Below, one piece after another: positions 1-8,759 of a DNA stretch of 64,000 nt (its first letter is position 1; each line of letters begins with the position of its first letter). Made by a program: the position numbers and the translations under genes. Source of the DNA: Aromatoleum buckelii (lineage in GTDB: Bacteria; Pseudomonadota; Gammaproteobacteria; Burkholderiales; Rhodocyclaceae); contig NZ_WTVH02000008.1 in NCBI RefSeq assembly GCF_012910785.2, forward strand, positions 62,001 to 126,000. Reading direction: 5' to 3'. Below the pieces are notes generated by a model. That model saw only the letters and a list, made by a program, of their open reading frames with translations, was not told where the DNA came from and searched no databases.

Positions 1-2
1 GC

Positions 3-410
3 TCGAGTTCCGGGGCGCAGGGGCTGATGCAGGTGATGCCCGCGACCGGCAAATGGGTCGCGGGCAAGATCGGCCTGCCGGACTACCACGCCGGCATGCT
101 CACCGACCCCAACACCAACGTCCTGCTGGGCACGAGCTACATGCGGCTGATCCTCGACGGACTCGACAATCATCCGGTGCTCGCATCGGCCGGCTACAAT
201 GCAGGGCCGAGCCGGGCCCGACGCTGGCGCGACCAGCGCTCGCTCGAAGGCGCGATCTATGCCGAAACGATTCCTTTCGACGAGACGCGCGACTATGTCA
301 AGAAGGTGATGTCCAACGCGGTCATTTATGCGGCGATGCTCGAAGGCCGACCCCAGTCGCTGAAGCAGCGGCTCGGCACGATCGCTCCCCGACCCGCCGA
401 GGACCAGTGA
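3..410 (+). CDS. Lytic transglycosylase, C-terminal part (5' end outside window)
   Basis: This is the end of a soluble lytic murein transglycosylase that cleaves peptidoglycan glycan strands in the periplasm, forming 1,6-anhydromuramic acid ends. The frame is already open at base 3 and shows the SLT signature: SSGAQGLMQVMP, then a NTNVLLGTSYM stretch, then SAGYNAGPSRARRW. These correspond to the conserved GLMQ, N-x-GxxYL and AYNAG motifs. The catalytic Glu that precedes the Ser-rich stretch lies outside the window. A tail of about 40 residues follows the fold. The next gene starts 34 bases after the stop. The family call is secure; which Slt paralogue it is cannot be said. Confidence 0.88.
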   Translation, partial: SSSGAQGLMQVMPATGKWVAGKIGLPDYHAGMLTDPNTNVLLGTSYMRLILDGLDNHPVLASAGYNAGPSRARRWRDQRSLEGAIYAETIPFDETRDYVKKVMSNAVIYAAMLEGRPQSLKQRLGTIAPRPAEDQ

Positions 411-444
411 CCCATCGCATCGTTGCCTGCACGGGAGCCTCACC

Positions 445-1410
445 ATGAAAATCGAACGCGTCGTGCTCATCGGCGGCTCCGGCTTCGTCGGCAGCGCCGT
501 TGCCAACCGGCTTGTCGGAGCCGCTGTCGAGGTCGTCGTTCCGACTCGCCGCGCGAGCCGCGCGCGGGATCTGCTGCTGCTGCCGACCGTCGAAGTCGTC
601 GAGGCGGATGTGCATGATCCGGCGACGCTCGCCCACCTCGTCAGCGGCGTCGATGCGGTCATCAACCTCGTCGGGATCCTGCATTCCCGGTCGGGCTCCC
701 CGTACGGCCGGGATTTCGCGCGCGCCCATGTCGAGTTGCCACAAAAAATCGTCGCGGCGTGCCAGGCCGCGCGAGTTCCCCATCTCGTGCATGTGAGCGC
801 GCTCGGCGCCTCGCCGGACGGTCCGTCCGAATACCTGCGCTCGAAAGCCGCCGGCGAAGCGGCAGTGCGCGCCGGCGGTAACGCCCCCGCGTGGACCGTG
901 CTGCGTCCGGCAGTAATGTTCGGCCGCGGCGACCACTTCACGAACCTCTTCGCCAAGCTGGCGAGGCGATTTCCGGTTTTGCCGCTGGCCGGCGCGCGCG
1001 CGCGATTCCAGCCCGTGTACGTCGAAGACGTCGCTGCGGTCATCTGCCACTGCCTGCGCGAGTCGGCTGCCGCCGGCGAAATGTTCGAACTCGCCGGGCC
1101 GCGCGTCTATACGCTGCGCGAGCTGGTCGAATACATCAGCGATCTGGCCGGCGCACCGCGCCCGATCCTCCCGCTGCCGAACGGGCTCGCGATGATGCAG
1201 GCGGCGCTGATGGAATGGCTGCCGAACCCGATAATGAGCCGCGACAACCTGCGCTCGATGCGCGTCGACAACGTCGCGAGCGGCGCGCCGCTGCCGTTCG
1301 GCATGACACCGACGCCGCTGGAGGCCGTCGCACCGTCATATATCGGCGACAGGTCGCAGCGCGCCCGCTACTATTCGATGCGTAGCCACTCCGGCCGACC
1401 CCACGGCTGA
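445..1410 (+). CDS. NAD(P)-binding epimerase-like protein, complex I NDUFA9 family
   Basis: A 321-residue atypical short-chain dehydrogenase with an N-terminal Rossmann motif, GGSGFVGSAVANRL, at about residues 9-22. The motif INLVGIL and the ALGA strand typical of the NDUFA9/NmrA-like group follow. Family members bind NAD(P) and are often called complex I NDUFA9 subunit family proteins, although bacteria lack that subunit in complex I; the substrate is unknown. No signal peptide or membrane segment is visible. It sits between a transglycosylase and a glutathione transferase with gaps of 34 and 38 bases, so co-transcription is plausible. Confidence 0.82.
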   Translation: MKIERVVLIGGSGFVGSAVANRLVGAAVEVVVPTRRASRARDLLLLPTVEVVEADVHDPATLAHLVSGVDAVINLVGILHSRSGSPYGRDFARAHVELPQKIVAACQAARVPHLVHVSALGASPDGPSEYLRSKAAGEAAVRAGGNAPAWTVLRPAVMFGRGDHFTNLFAKLARRFPVLPLAGARARFQPVYVEDVAAVICHCLRESAAAGEMFELAGPRVYTLRELVEYISDLAGAPRPILPLPNGLAMMQAALMEWLPNPIMSRDNLRSMRVDNVASGAPLPFGMTPTPLEAVAPSYIGDRSQRARYYSMRSHSGRPHG

Positions 1411-1448
1411 ACGGCCGGACGATTTTCCACCCGACGGAGACTTCGCGC

Positions 1449-2105
1449 ATGAAACTGATCATCGGCAACAAGAACTACTCGTCCTGGTCGTTGCGTGCGT
1501 GGCTCGCGGCGAAGGCCAGCGGGCAGCAGTTCGAGGAGATCCGCATCGCGCTGTTCATCCCCGGCAGCCGCGAACGCATCCTGTCGCATTCGCCGTCCGG
1601 TAAAGTGCCGTGCCTGATCGACCACGGCCTGGCGATCTGGGATTCGCTCGCGATCTGCGAATACCTCGCCGAAAAGGCGCCGGGGCTGTGGCCGGCCGAC
1701 ACGGCGGCGCGCGCGATCGCCCGGGCAGTCAGCGCCGAGATGCATTCCGGCTTCACCGACCTGCGCCAGCACATGACGATGAACATCCGCAAGGACTACA
1801 CCGGCCAGGGACACAACGCGGCGGTCGATGCGAACATCGCGCGCATCGAGGCGATCTGGAACGACTGCCGCGAGCGTTTCGGCACGCGCGCGAACCCCGC
1901 CGGGCCGTACCTGTTCGGCGCGTTCTCCGCAGCCGATGCGATGTACGCGCCGGTCTGCTTCCGCTTCAAGACCTACGGCGTGCGACCCGCCGCGGCCGCG
2001 GGCGAGTACCTCGACGCGATGCTCGCGCACCCGTTGATGCAGGAATGGGCAGCGGCAGCGAATGCCGAAAGCGAATCGATTCCGTCCGAAGACCTTTACG
2101 GCTGA
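1449..2105 (+). CDS. Glutathione S-transferase family protein
   Basis: A 218-residue cytosolic glutathione transferase. The N-terminal thioredoxin-like half starts [15 protein letters not shown], where a Ser of SSWS is the likely glutathione-activating residue. It has the cis-proline motif KVPCLID near residue 57 and the glutathione gamma-glutamyl site [11 protein letters not shown]. An all-helical C-terminal half follows. The stop overlaps the start of cca by one base (TGATG), so the two are translationally coupled. The specific substrate cannot be told from sequence. Confidence 0.88.
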   Translation: MKLIIGNKNYSSWSLRAWLAAKASGQQFEEIRIALFIPGSRERILSHSPSGKVPCLIDHGLAIWDSLAICEYLAEKAPGLWPADTAARAIARAVSAEMHSGFTDLRQHMTMNIRKDYTGQGHNAAVDANIARIEAIWNDCRERFGTRANPAGPYLFGAFSAADAMYAPVCFRFKTYGVRPAAAAGEYLDAMLAHPLMQEWAAAANAESESIPSEDLYG

Positions 2106-3328
2106 TGCGTGTTTATGTCGTCGGCGGCGCGGTGCGCGACCGCCTGCTCGGCCTGCCGGTGCAGGATCATGACTGGGTGGTCGTCGGCGCGACCCCCGAC
2201 GAAATGCTCGCGCGCGGCTTTCGCGCCGTCGGCAAGGATTTCCCGGTGTTCCTCCATCCTCGCACCGGCGAGGAATACGCCCTTGCCCGTACCGAGCGCA
2301 AGAGCGGCCGCGGCTATACTGGTTTCACCGTGCACGCGTCCCCGGACGTCACACTCGAAGAGGACCTGCGCCGTCGCGACCTGACGATCAACGCGATCGC
2401 GCAGGACGAGGACGGCACGCTGATCGACCCGTACGGCGGGCGCAGGGACCTCGAAAACCGCGTGTTCCGGCATGTCAGCGAAGCGTTCGCCGAAGATCCG
2501 GTGCGCGTGCTGCGCGTCGCACGCTTTGCCGCGCGCTTCGACGGGTTTTCCGTCGCGCCCGAGACGCTCGCGCTGATGCGCACGATGGTCGATAACGGCG
2601 AAGTCGATCACCTGGTTGTCGAACGCGTGTGGCAGGAGCTCGCGCGCGGCCTGATGGAACGCCGGCCTTCGCGGATGTTTGCCGTGCTGCGCGAGTGCGG
2701 CGCGCTCGCGCGCATCCTGCCCGAAGTCGATCGCCTGTTCGGGGTGCCGCAACCGCCGCAGCACCACCCGGAAGTCGACACCGGCATCCACGTGATGGCG
2801 GTCGTCGACCACGCCGCGGTCACCGCGCAGCCGCTCGCCGTCCGCTGGGCCTGCCTGCTGCACGACCTGGGCAAAGCCGACACGCCGGTGCACGTATTGC
2901 CGCATCACTACGGCCACGAGGCGAAGAGCGCCAACCGCGCACGGGCCGTGTCGGAGCGCCTGAAGGCGCCGCTCGATTGCCGCGACCTCGCCGTGCTGCT
3001 GGCGCGCGAGCACGGCATCCTGCATCAGGCACGTGCATTGCGTTCGGTGACGATCGTGAAGCTGCTCGAACGCACTGACGCGCTGCGCCGCCCGGAGCGT
3101 TTCGGCCTGTTGCTCGAAGCCGCGGCGTGCGATTTCCACGGTCGCCCGGGCATGGCCGAGCGTGCTTATACGCAGGCGGCGATCTGGCACGCCGCGCTCG
3201 CCGCGGTTCGGTCGGTCGACGCCGGGGCGATTGCCCGCAGCTGTACCGACAAGGCAAGCATTCCGCAACGCGTGCACGAGGCGCGGGTTGCGGCCGTCAA
3301 GGCTCGGCGCGCGGAAGAGGACGACTGA
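2105..3328 (+). CDS. cca: CCA tRNA nucleotidyltransferase (multifunctional CCA protein)
   Basis: Adds and repairs the 3' CCA end of tRNAs using CTP and ATP without a template. The 407-residue protein begins [16 protein letters not shown], the nucleotidyltransferase GG-RD motif, followed by QDHDWVVVG with the metal-binding Asp pair. [10 protein letters not shown] and [16 protein letters not shown] are the nucleotide-recognition motifs of class II enzymes. A C-terminal HD domain ([10 protein letters not shown], about residue 255) marks the gammaproteobacterial/betaproteobacterial multifunctional type, which also has phosphohydrolase activity. The start was chosen because it matches the family N-terminus and overlaps the upstream stop. 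Confidence 0.96.
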   Translation: MRVYVVGGAVRDRLLGLPVQDHDWVVVGATPDEMLARGFRAVGKDFPVFLHPRTGEEYALARTERKSGRGYTGFTVHASPDVTLEEDLRRRDLTINAIAQDEDGTLIDPYGGRRDLENRVFRHVSEAFAEDPVRVLRVARFAARFDGFSVAPETLALMRTMVDNGEVDHLVVERVWQELARGLMERRPSRMFAVLRECGALARILPEVDRLFGVPQPPQHHPEVDTGIHVMAVVDHAAVTAQPLAVRWACLLHDLGKADTPVHVLPHHYGHEAKSANRARAVSERLKAPLDCRDLAVLLAREHGILHQARALRSVTIVKLLERTDALRRPERFGLLLEAAACDFHGRPGMAERAYTQAAIWHAALAAVRSVDAGAIARSCTDKASIPQRVHEARVAAVKARRAEEDD

Positions 3329-3358
3329 GTCCGCTGGCCGCCGTTTGCAGGGAGCGAC

Positions 3359-3556
3359 TCACAATGCCCGCAGCAGCGCCCATCCGAGAACACCCAGCAG
3401 CATCGTGCTGGTGAATGGCAGATGGATCGCACGGCCCCACAGGCGAAAATGAAGATCGCCCGGCAGATGGCCGAAGCGCAGGCGGCGCATGACGTCCGGT
3501 CTGAGCAGACCGGTCAGGAGGACGATCAGCGCCACCACGACCAGCCACTTGAGCAT
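3359..3556 (-). CDS. DUF2905 family small membrane protein
   Basis: A 65-residue protein with two hydrophobic segments (about residues 4-20 and 48-63) joined by a basic linker containing GHLPGDLHFR. This is the pattern of DUF2905 proteins, small inner-membrane proteins of unknown function. It converges on cca with a 30-base gap and diverges from the glutathione transferase at 3646. The size and motif fit the family well; no function can be proposed. Confidence 0.75.
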   Translation of the reverse strand: MLKWLVVVALIVLLTGLLRPDVMRRLRFGHLPGDLHFRLWGRAIHLPFTSTMLLGVLGWALLRAL

Positions 3557-3645
3557 TCCCGCCTCCGCACCAAATTCGCATTAGACCTCGCGAAGGGTGC
3601 GTCTCGCAACGCGGCCTTCGCGCCGCCATCGACGGAGCCTGTCCG

Positions 3646-4266
3646 ATGATCACGCTTTACACCTGGACCACACCCAACGGCCGCAAGATCTCGATCGCCC
3701 TCGAGGAACTCGGGCTGCGCTACGAAGCGCGCCCGATCGACATTTCCCGCGGCGAGCAATTCACGAGCGAGTTTCTCGCGCTGAACCCGAACAACCGCAT
3801 CCCGGTGATCGTCGATGACGAAGGGCCGGACGGCGAGCCGATCACGGTCATCGAATCCGGCGCGATCCTGCTGTACCTCGCTGAAAAGACCGGGCGCCTG
3901 CTGCCGCCCGGAGCGCGGGGCCGCTGCGAGGCGATCCAGTGGCTGATGTTCCAGATGGGCAGCGTCGGCCCGATGCTCGGGCAGGCGCACCACTTCCTGC
4001 GTTACGCACCGGAAGTGATCCCGTATGCGGTCGAACGCTACGCGAAGGAAGCCGAGCGCCTCTATGGCGTGCTCAATACCCGCCTCGCCGGCCGCGACTG
4101 GCTCGCAGGCGCGGACTATTCGGTCGCTGACATCGCGACGTTCCCGTGGATCGCGAGCCACGACTGGCAGGGAATCGACCTCGACCGCTTCCCCGAAGTG
4201 CGGCGGTGGTTCGATGCGATCGCGGCGCGGCCGGCAGTGCAGCGCGGCATGGCGGTGCCGCAATGA
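3646..4266 (+). CDS. Glutathione S-transferase, nu-class-like (YfcG/YghU type)
   Basis: A 206-residue thioredoxin-fold protein beginning MITLYTWTTPNGRKISIALEE. The TTPNG loop is typical of nu-class bacterial transferases, which act as glutathione-dependent disulfide-bond oxidoreductases. NPNNRIPVIVD holds the cis-proline and ESGAILLYLAEKTG the glutathione-binding site. A helical C-terminal domain ending in WLAGADYSVADIA follows. The stop codon overlaps the start of the downstream hydrolase (ATGA), indicating an operon. The assignment to the nu-like class is from the N-terminal motif; the substrate is unknown. Confidence 0.88.
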   Translation: MITLYTWTTPNGRKISIALEELGLRYEARPIDISRGEQFTSEFLALNPNNRIPVIVDDEGPDGEPITVIESGAILLYLAEKTGRLLPPGARGRCEAIQWLMFQMGSVGPMLGQAHHFLRYAPEVIPYAVERYAKEAERLYGVLNTRLAGRDWLAGADYSVADIATFPWIASHDWQGIDLDRFPEVRRWFDAIAARPAVQRGMAVPQ

Positions 4267-5075
4267 GCGCGCGGCCTTTCGGCGAACTCGAGGTGATTGC
4301 GCGGCCCCCTGCCGGCAAGGCGGTTTCGCCGGTCCCGCTGCTGTTCATCCACGGCGCCTACACCGGCGCGTGGTGCTGGGACGAACATTTTTTGCCGTAT
4401 TTCGCCGCTGCCGGCTTCGACTGCTATGCACTGTCGCTGTCCGGCCATGGCGCGAGCCGCAGGCGCGGAGGGCTCGATTCGTTCTCGATCGACGACTACG
4501 TGCGCGACGTCACCGAAGTCATCGCCGCGTTGCCGCGGGCGCCGGCGCTGATCGGCCACTCGATGGGCGGGATGGTGATACAGAAGTACCTCGAGGAGGC
4601 CGACGTCCCCGCCGTCGCGCTGCTGTGCTCGGTCCCGCCGCAAGGGCTGATGGGCTCGGCGCTCGGCCTGATGTTCAACAAGCCGCACCTCCTCGGCAAC
4701 CTGAACCAGATGCTCGCCGGCAGCCAGCCCGACCCGGAAAGCCTGCGCGAAGCCCTGTTCCACCAGCCGGTCGATGACGACGCGCTGATGCGCTACTACC
4801 ATCTGTGCCAGCCCGAATCCCACCGCGCGGTGTGGGACATGACGCTTTTCAACCTGCCGCAGCCTTCGCGCATGCACCGCCCGCCGATGCTGATCGTCGG
4901 CGCGGAACACGATCACCTCATCCCGCCCGCGCAGGTTGCAATGACCGCGGCGCTGTACGGGCTGGAGGCGAAGATCCTGCCCGGTCTGGGACATGGAGTC
5001 ATGCTCGAGCGCGACTGGGAAAGTGTTGCGGAAATGCTCCTTGACTGGCTCACGGTACAACTTGTCGAAGTTTAG
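4263..5075 (+). CDS. Alpha/beta hydrolase
   Basis: A 270-residue alpha/beta-hydrolase fold enzyme. The oxyanion strand is LLFIHGAYTGAWCW at about residue 28, the nucleophile elbow is IGHSMGGM at about residue 98, and the late motif LGHGVMLERDW carries the likely catalytic His. LIVGAEHDHLIPP probably supplies the acidic residue. No signal peptide is visible, so it is cytosolic. It starts inside the stop of the preceding glutathione transferase, and the coupling suggests a shared detoxification role. The substrate cannot be assigned; esterase, lipase and C-C hydrolase are all possible. Confidence 0.86.
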   Translation: MSARPFGELEVIARPPAGKAVSPVPLLFIHGAYTGAWCWDEHFLPYFAAAGFDCYALSLSGHGASRRRGGLDSFSIDDYVRDVTEVIAALPRAPALIGHSMGGMVIQKYLEEADVPAVALLCSVPPQGLMGSALGLMFNKPHLLGNLNQMLAGSQPDPESLREALFHQPVDDDALMRYYHLCQPESHRAVWDMTLFNLPQPSRMHRPPMLIVGAEHDHLIPPAQVAMTAALYGLEAKILPGLGHGVMLERDWESVAEMLLDWLTVQLVEV

Positions 5076-5274
5076 TGCTGGAAACTGTAATCATTCGGCG
5101 CCAAGATGAAAACGCGGGGCCATTCCGGAACCCCGCCGGCCGTGTCGCTTCCGGAGCACGAACCCGGAGCGGCGGCTGCAGACAATCGCGGCACCCCGGT
5201 GCCTCCAGCATGTCCCGGTCCGCGAGACCAAAGCCGGGAAGCCGGAACAAGGGGGGTACGTCGCGGAGGCCATC

Positions 5275-5484
5275 ATGGTGATCATCATGGAAATGCACAC
5301 ATGCGATGTGATCGGGAATCCCGATGAATACGGCGACGAAGTGCTCAATGCCAGCTGGTTGCCGCAACCCGAACCCGCGCTACCGTTGCAGCACGTCGAA
5401 GGGGTCGAAGTAGCCGGGAATCGCCGCCCGCCGCCGATCGACGTCGACGATTTCCTGCAGGCGGTTTACCGCTATCAGGAATAG
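5275..5484 (+). CDS. Small acidic hypothetical protein
   Basis: A 69-residue protein with no family I recognise. It has a good ribosome-binding site (GGAGG at 5265-5269, five bases from the ATG). The middle is proline-rich (LPQPEPALPLQH) and the C-terminal segment (PPPIDVDDFLQAVYRYQE) could form a helix. There is no signal peptide or membrane segment. It stands alone, 199 bases after the hydrolase. Coding status rests mainly on the Shine-Dalgarno and the amino-acid composition. Confidence 0.5.
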   Translation: MVIIMEMHTCDVIGNPDEYGDEVLNASWLPQPEPALPLQHVEGVEVAGNRRPPPIDVDDFLQAVYRYQE

Positions 5485-5616
5485 AAACCGGGCAGGCCGC
5501 GCGTGACGCGGAACCCGGGAAGCGCGACGTAGCCGGAACAGCGCTGCCCACCCCGCCGACTCGCGCAGTGCGTCCGAATGATGCTTTCGGGGCGCCGCCG
5601 AACGGTGCGCCGCGAG

Positions 5617-6777
5617 TTACAGCGCGTGCACCCTGTCGCCGCGCTGGAACCCGAGCAGGGGTTCGGGGATGCCTTTGCCCAGCGCAAGCACCTTGAAGAG
5701 CTCTCCCATCTCCTGCGGTGTGGTCAGCCGCTGCGCGGCGCGCGCCGCGCGGATGTAGTCCGCCGACGTCTCCGGCCCGCGCCGTGCGAGGCATTCGAGC
5801 AGCCCGCAGTTGAACAGGAACGCGGCCTGGTTGGTGTAGCCGAGCACGTCGAGCCCGGCGTCGAACGCAGCCTCGGCCACCGACGTGAAATCGACGAACG
5901 CGGTAATATCGTTCAGCCCCGGCCACAGGAAAGGGTCGGCGTGCGCATGGTGGCGGTAATAGCACAGCAGCGTGCCGTTCGAGCGCGCCGGCAGGTAATA
6001 CTCGGCACGCGGATAACCGTAATCGACGAGCAGCAGCGCGCCGCGCTCGAGCCGCTGCGCCCATTCGCCGACCCACGCCCGCGCAGCGAGGTTCAGTTCG
6101 GTGACGTATTCGCCGCTTTCGGGCAACGGCAGGTCGAGCGCGTGTGCCGCGTCGGCCACGGCCCCGCTCGCCGGCGAGTCCGCCCAGCGCAGCGTGCCGG
6201 CCGAATCGACGGCGACGCCGCGCTCGAACAACCCTTCGGGCCGCGACACGACAAGGTGCACCGGCATCACGTCGAGGACTTCGTTCGCGACCAGCGCGCC
6301 GGAGAAACGCTCCGGCAGCGCGTCGAGCCAGCGCACGCGACTCGCCAGACGAGGCGCTTTCTCGGCCAGCAAGTCGAACTGGCGCTCGCGCAGTTCCCCC
6401 GACAGTTCGAGGATGCCGTAAGTCTCGGGCAGGCAGTCCCGCCGCTCGAGTTCGAGCAGCAGATCGGCGGCGAGCAGTCCGGTGCCGGCTCCCGCTTCGA
6501 TGACGTGCGCGGCGGAGGCGCGCATCACTTGCTCGACCTGCGCCGCGAGCGCCTGGCCGAACAGCGGCGTCAGCTCCGGGGCCGTGATGAAGTCTCCGCC
6601 CGGGCCGAATTTCCTCGCCCCGCCGCTGTAATACCCCAGCCCCGGCGAATACAGCGCCAGTTCCATGTAGCGCGAGAAGGGAATCCAGCCGCCGGCCGCG
6701 GCGATGGATGCGGTGATCGAGCGCACCAGGCGCGCGCTTTGTTCGATCGCGTCGGCGGAAGGTCGAGGCAGGGACAT
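5617..6777 (-). CDS. SAM-dependent methyltransferase, MidA/NDUFAF7 family
   Basis: A 386-residue class I methyltransferase of the DUF185/MidA/NDUFAF7 group; the mitochondrial member methylates an Arg of a complex I subunit. Near the N-terminus is ISFSRYMELALY-like sequence (actually IPFSRYMELALYSPGLGYY), then the SAM-binding signature VIEAGAGTGLLAADLL at about residue 92. LVDYGYPRAEYY occurs near the middle. I take ATG 6777 rather than the in-frame TTG 6789 as start because no Shine-Dalgarno favours the longer form. It is divergent from the FolM-like reductase. The bacterial substrate is not established. Confidence 0.85.
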   Translation of the reverse strand: MSLPRPSADAIEQSARLVRSITASIAAAGGWIPFSRYMELALYSPGLGYYSGGARKFGPGGDFITAPELTPLFGQALAAQVEQVMRASAAHVIEAGAGTGLLAADLLLELERRDCLPETYGILELSGELRERQFDLLAEKAPRLASRVRWLDALPERFSGALVANEVLDVMPVHLVVSRPEGLFERGVAVDSAGTLRWADSPASGAVADAAHALDLPLPESGEYVTELNLAARAWVGEWAQRLERGALLLVDYGYPRAEYYLPARSNGTLLCYYRHHAHADPFLWPGLNDITAFVDFTSVAEAAFDAGLDVLGYTNQAAFLFNCGLLECLARRGPETSADYIRAARAAQRLTTPQEMGELFKVLALGKGIPEPLLGFQRGDRVHAL

Positions 6778-6863
6778 GGGCGGCGACAATCGGGAAAACG
6801 CGTATTCTAGCGTCTGTCTCCAGCGGCCACGCGCGGGTGGCCAGAACCGAGGAATCCGGCACG

Positions 6864-7610
6864 ATGAGCACCGCAGCCTCGCCAGTCATCCTGGTTACCG
6901 GCGCCGCCCGGCGCGTCGGCGCGGAAATCGCGCGCACGTTGCACGCCACCGGCGCGCATGTCGTGCTGCATTACCGCAACTCGGCAGCCGAGGCCCGTGC
7001 CGTGGCCGACGAACTCGACCGGTTGCGCCCCGGCTCCGCGTCGCTGGCGCACGGCGACCTCAAGGACGACGGCGTTCCCGCGGCCTTGATCGACGCATTG
7101 CTCGCGACGCACGACCGACTCGATGCGGTCGTGAACAACGCATCGAGCTTCTTTCCGACCCCGCTCGGCCATATCGACGCCGCCGCTTGGACCGAACTGA
7201 TCGGTTCGAACCTGAAAGGCCCCCTGTTCCTCGCGCAGGCCGCGGCGCCGATGCTGCGGCGCCAGCGCGGCGCGATCGTCAACATCGTCGATATCCACGC
7301 CGAGCGCCCGTTGCGCAACTACCCGCTGTATTGCGCTGCGAAAGCCGGCCTGCTGGGTCTCACCCGGGCGCTGGCGCTGGAGCTGGCGCCTGACGTGAGA
7401 GTGAATGGCGTATCCCCCGGCGCGATCGAGTGGCCGGAAGACGGCCAGTTTCCGCCCGAGCAGCGCGATGAAATCGTCCGGCACACGCTGCTCGGGCGGA
7501 TCGGGTCGGCTGCCGACATCGCCCGCACGGTCCGCTTCCTGCTGTTCGACGCCCCTTATGTCACCGGGCAGATCATCGCCGTCGACGGCGGGCGCAGCGC
7601 GCACCTGTGA
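6864..7610 (+). CDS. Pteridine reductase-like short-chain dehydrogenase (FolM type)
   Basis: A 248-residue short-chain dehydrogenase/reductase. The cofactor motif TGAARRVGAEIARTL carries the Arg-rich TGxxRR variant of pteridine reductases/FolM, which prefer NADPH. The catalytic tetrad region includes NNASSFF, an Asp in place of the usual Ser at VNIVDIHAERP, and YPLYCAAKAGL with Tyr and Lys. That substitution is typical of pteridine reductases. The expected role is reduction of dihydrobiopterin, dihydromonapterin or dihydrofolate. I prefer ATG 6864, preceded by GAGGA at 6849-6853, to the in-frame GTG 27 bases upstream. Confidence 0.82.
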   Translation: MSTAASPVILVTGAARRVGAEIARTLHATGAHVVLHYRNSAAEARAVADELDRLRPGSASLAHGDLKDDGVPAALIDALLATHDRLDAVVNNASSFFPTPLGHIDAAAWTELIGSNLKGPLFLAQAAAPMLRRQRGAIVNIVDIHAERPLRNYPLYCAAKAGLLGLTRALALELAPDVRVNGVSPGAIEWPEDGQFPPEQRDEIVRHTLLGRIGSAADIARTVRFLLFDAPYVTGQIIAVDGGRSAHL

Positions 7611-7643
7611 GCGCAGCAGGACCGCTGGCGCAGTGCACAAAGG

Positions 7644-7649
7644 TATAAT
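7644..7649 (+). promoter_or_regulatory. Candidate -10 element of the ttcA promoter
   Basis: A perfect TATAAT lies 30 bases upstream of the ttcA start, in the gap after the FolM-like gene. No convincing -35 hexamer is seen at 16-18 bases spacing, so it may depend on an activator or be weak. Confidence 0.45.
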
Positions 7650-7679
7650 TCCGTTCGTTTCCCCGCAGGACGCTCAACC

Positions 7680-8654
7680 GTGACTCCCCTTTCCGCTGTC
7701 GCCACGCCGACTCCAGCTCCCGCCGAAGCGGCCGACAGCCGTTTTTCGAACACTTTCCTGCGGCTGAAGAAAAAGCTCGAACGCAGCGTCGGCAAAGCGA
7801 TCGCCGATTTCAACATGATCGGCGACGGCGACACGGTGATGGTCTGCGTGTCCGGCGGCAAGGATTCGTACACGCTGCTGTCGTGCCTGCTCGCGCTGCG
7901 CGAACGTGCCCCGGTCGACTTCCGCATCATCGCGATGAACCTCGACCAGAAGCAGCCCGGCTTCCCCGCCGACGTGCTGCCGGCCTATTTCGAGTCGATC
8001 GGCGTCGAATACCGCATCGTCACCGAGGACACCTACTCGATCGTCAAGGACAAGATCCCCGAGGGCAAGACGACCTGTTCGCTGTGCTCGCGGCTGCGGC
8101 GCGGCATCATCTATCGCGTTGCGCGCGAGCTCGGCGCGACGCGCATCGCGCTCGGCCATCACCGCGACGACATGCTCGAGACGCTGTTCCTGAACCTGTT
8201 CTTCGGCGGCAAGATCAAGGCGATGCCGCCGAAGCTCGTCAGCGACAACGGCGAACACGTCGTGATCCGGCCGCTCGCATACTGCACCGAAGCCGACATC
8301 ACGAAGTTCGCGCGCACGATGGCGTTCCCGATCATTCCGTGCAACCTGTGCGGTTCGCAGGAAAACGCGCAGAGGAAGCAGATCAAGACGATGCTGCAGG
8401 GCTGGGCGCGCGAGCATCCGGGGCGCATCGAATCGATCGCGACCGCGCTCGGCCAGGTCGTGCCGTCGCATCTCGCCGACGCATCGCTGTTCGATTTCCG
8501 CAACCTGACGCGCGACACGGTCGTCGCCGAGGGCGACATCGCGTTCGACCGCGTCGAGCTGCCGTCCGCGTCCGCCGCGGTCATGCGCGGCGTCATGCCC
8601 ACCGCAATGCCCACCGTAATGCACTTCGCCGATCACCCCCCGGACGGGGAGTAG
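7680..8654 (+). CDS. ttcA: tRNA 2-thiocytidine(32) synthetase TtcA
   Basis: TtcA makes 2-thiocytidine at position 32 of certain tRNAs in an ATP-dependent reaction using an Fe-S cluster. The 324-residue protein has the PP-loop [10 protein letters not shown] at about residue 59. It has two CxxC pairs, CSLC (about residue 133) and CNLC (about residue 222), which ligate the cluster. The [12 protein letters not shown] motif is also present. The start is GTG 7680. The C-terminal 30 residues ([16 protein letters not shown] region) are a lineage-specific tail. It lies just downstream of the FolM-like gene but has its own putative -10. Confidence 0.96.
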   Translation: MTPLSAVATPTPAPAEAADSRFSNTFLRLKKKLERSVGKAIADFNMIGDGDTVMVCVSGGKDSYTLLSCLLALRERAPVDFRIIAMNLDQKQPGFPADVLPAYFESIGVEYRIVTEDTYSIVKDKIPEGKTTCSLCSRLRRGIIYRVARELGATRIALGHHRDDMLETLFLNLFFGGKIKAMPPKLVSDNGEHVVIRPLAYCTEADITKFARTMAFPIIPCNLCGSQENAQRKQIKTMLQGWAREHPGRIESIATALGQVVPSHLADASLFDFRNLTRDTVVAEGDIAFDRVELPSASAAVMRGVMPTAMPTVMHFADHPPDGE

Positions 8655-8759
8655 GCGCCGATCCGCCCCGCGGAGAACCTGACCCTCATCCCACGCGGCA
8701 CGTCCCGCCCCGGCCCGCCCGGCGCCGGGACGCGGCCGCGGCCGTGACTGCCCCCGCAC

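Noticed and set aside
5114-5136. GCGGGG/CCCCGC hairpin after the alpha/beta hydrolase
   Set aside because: A 6-bp GC stem with an 11-base loop and no T-run is common by chance in this GC-rich DNA.
5345-6949. Long minus-strand Arg/Ala-rich frame over the methyltransferase
   Set aside because: It is a shadow of the MidA-like gene in another frame: no family motifs, extreme Arg content, no start signal.
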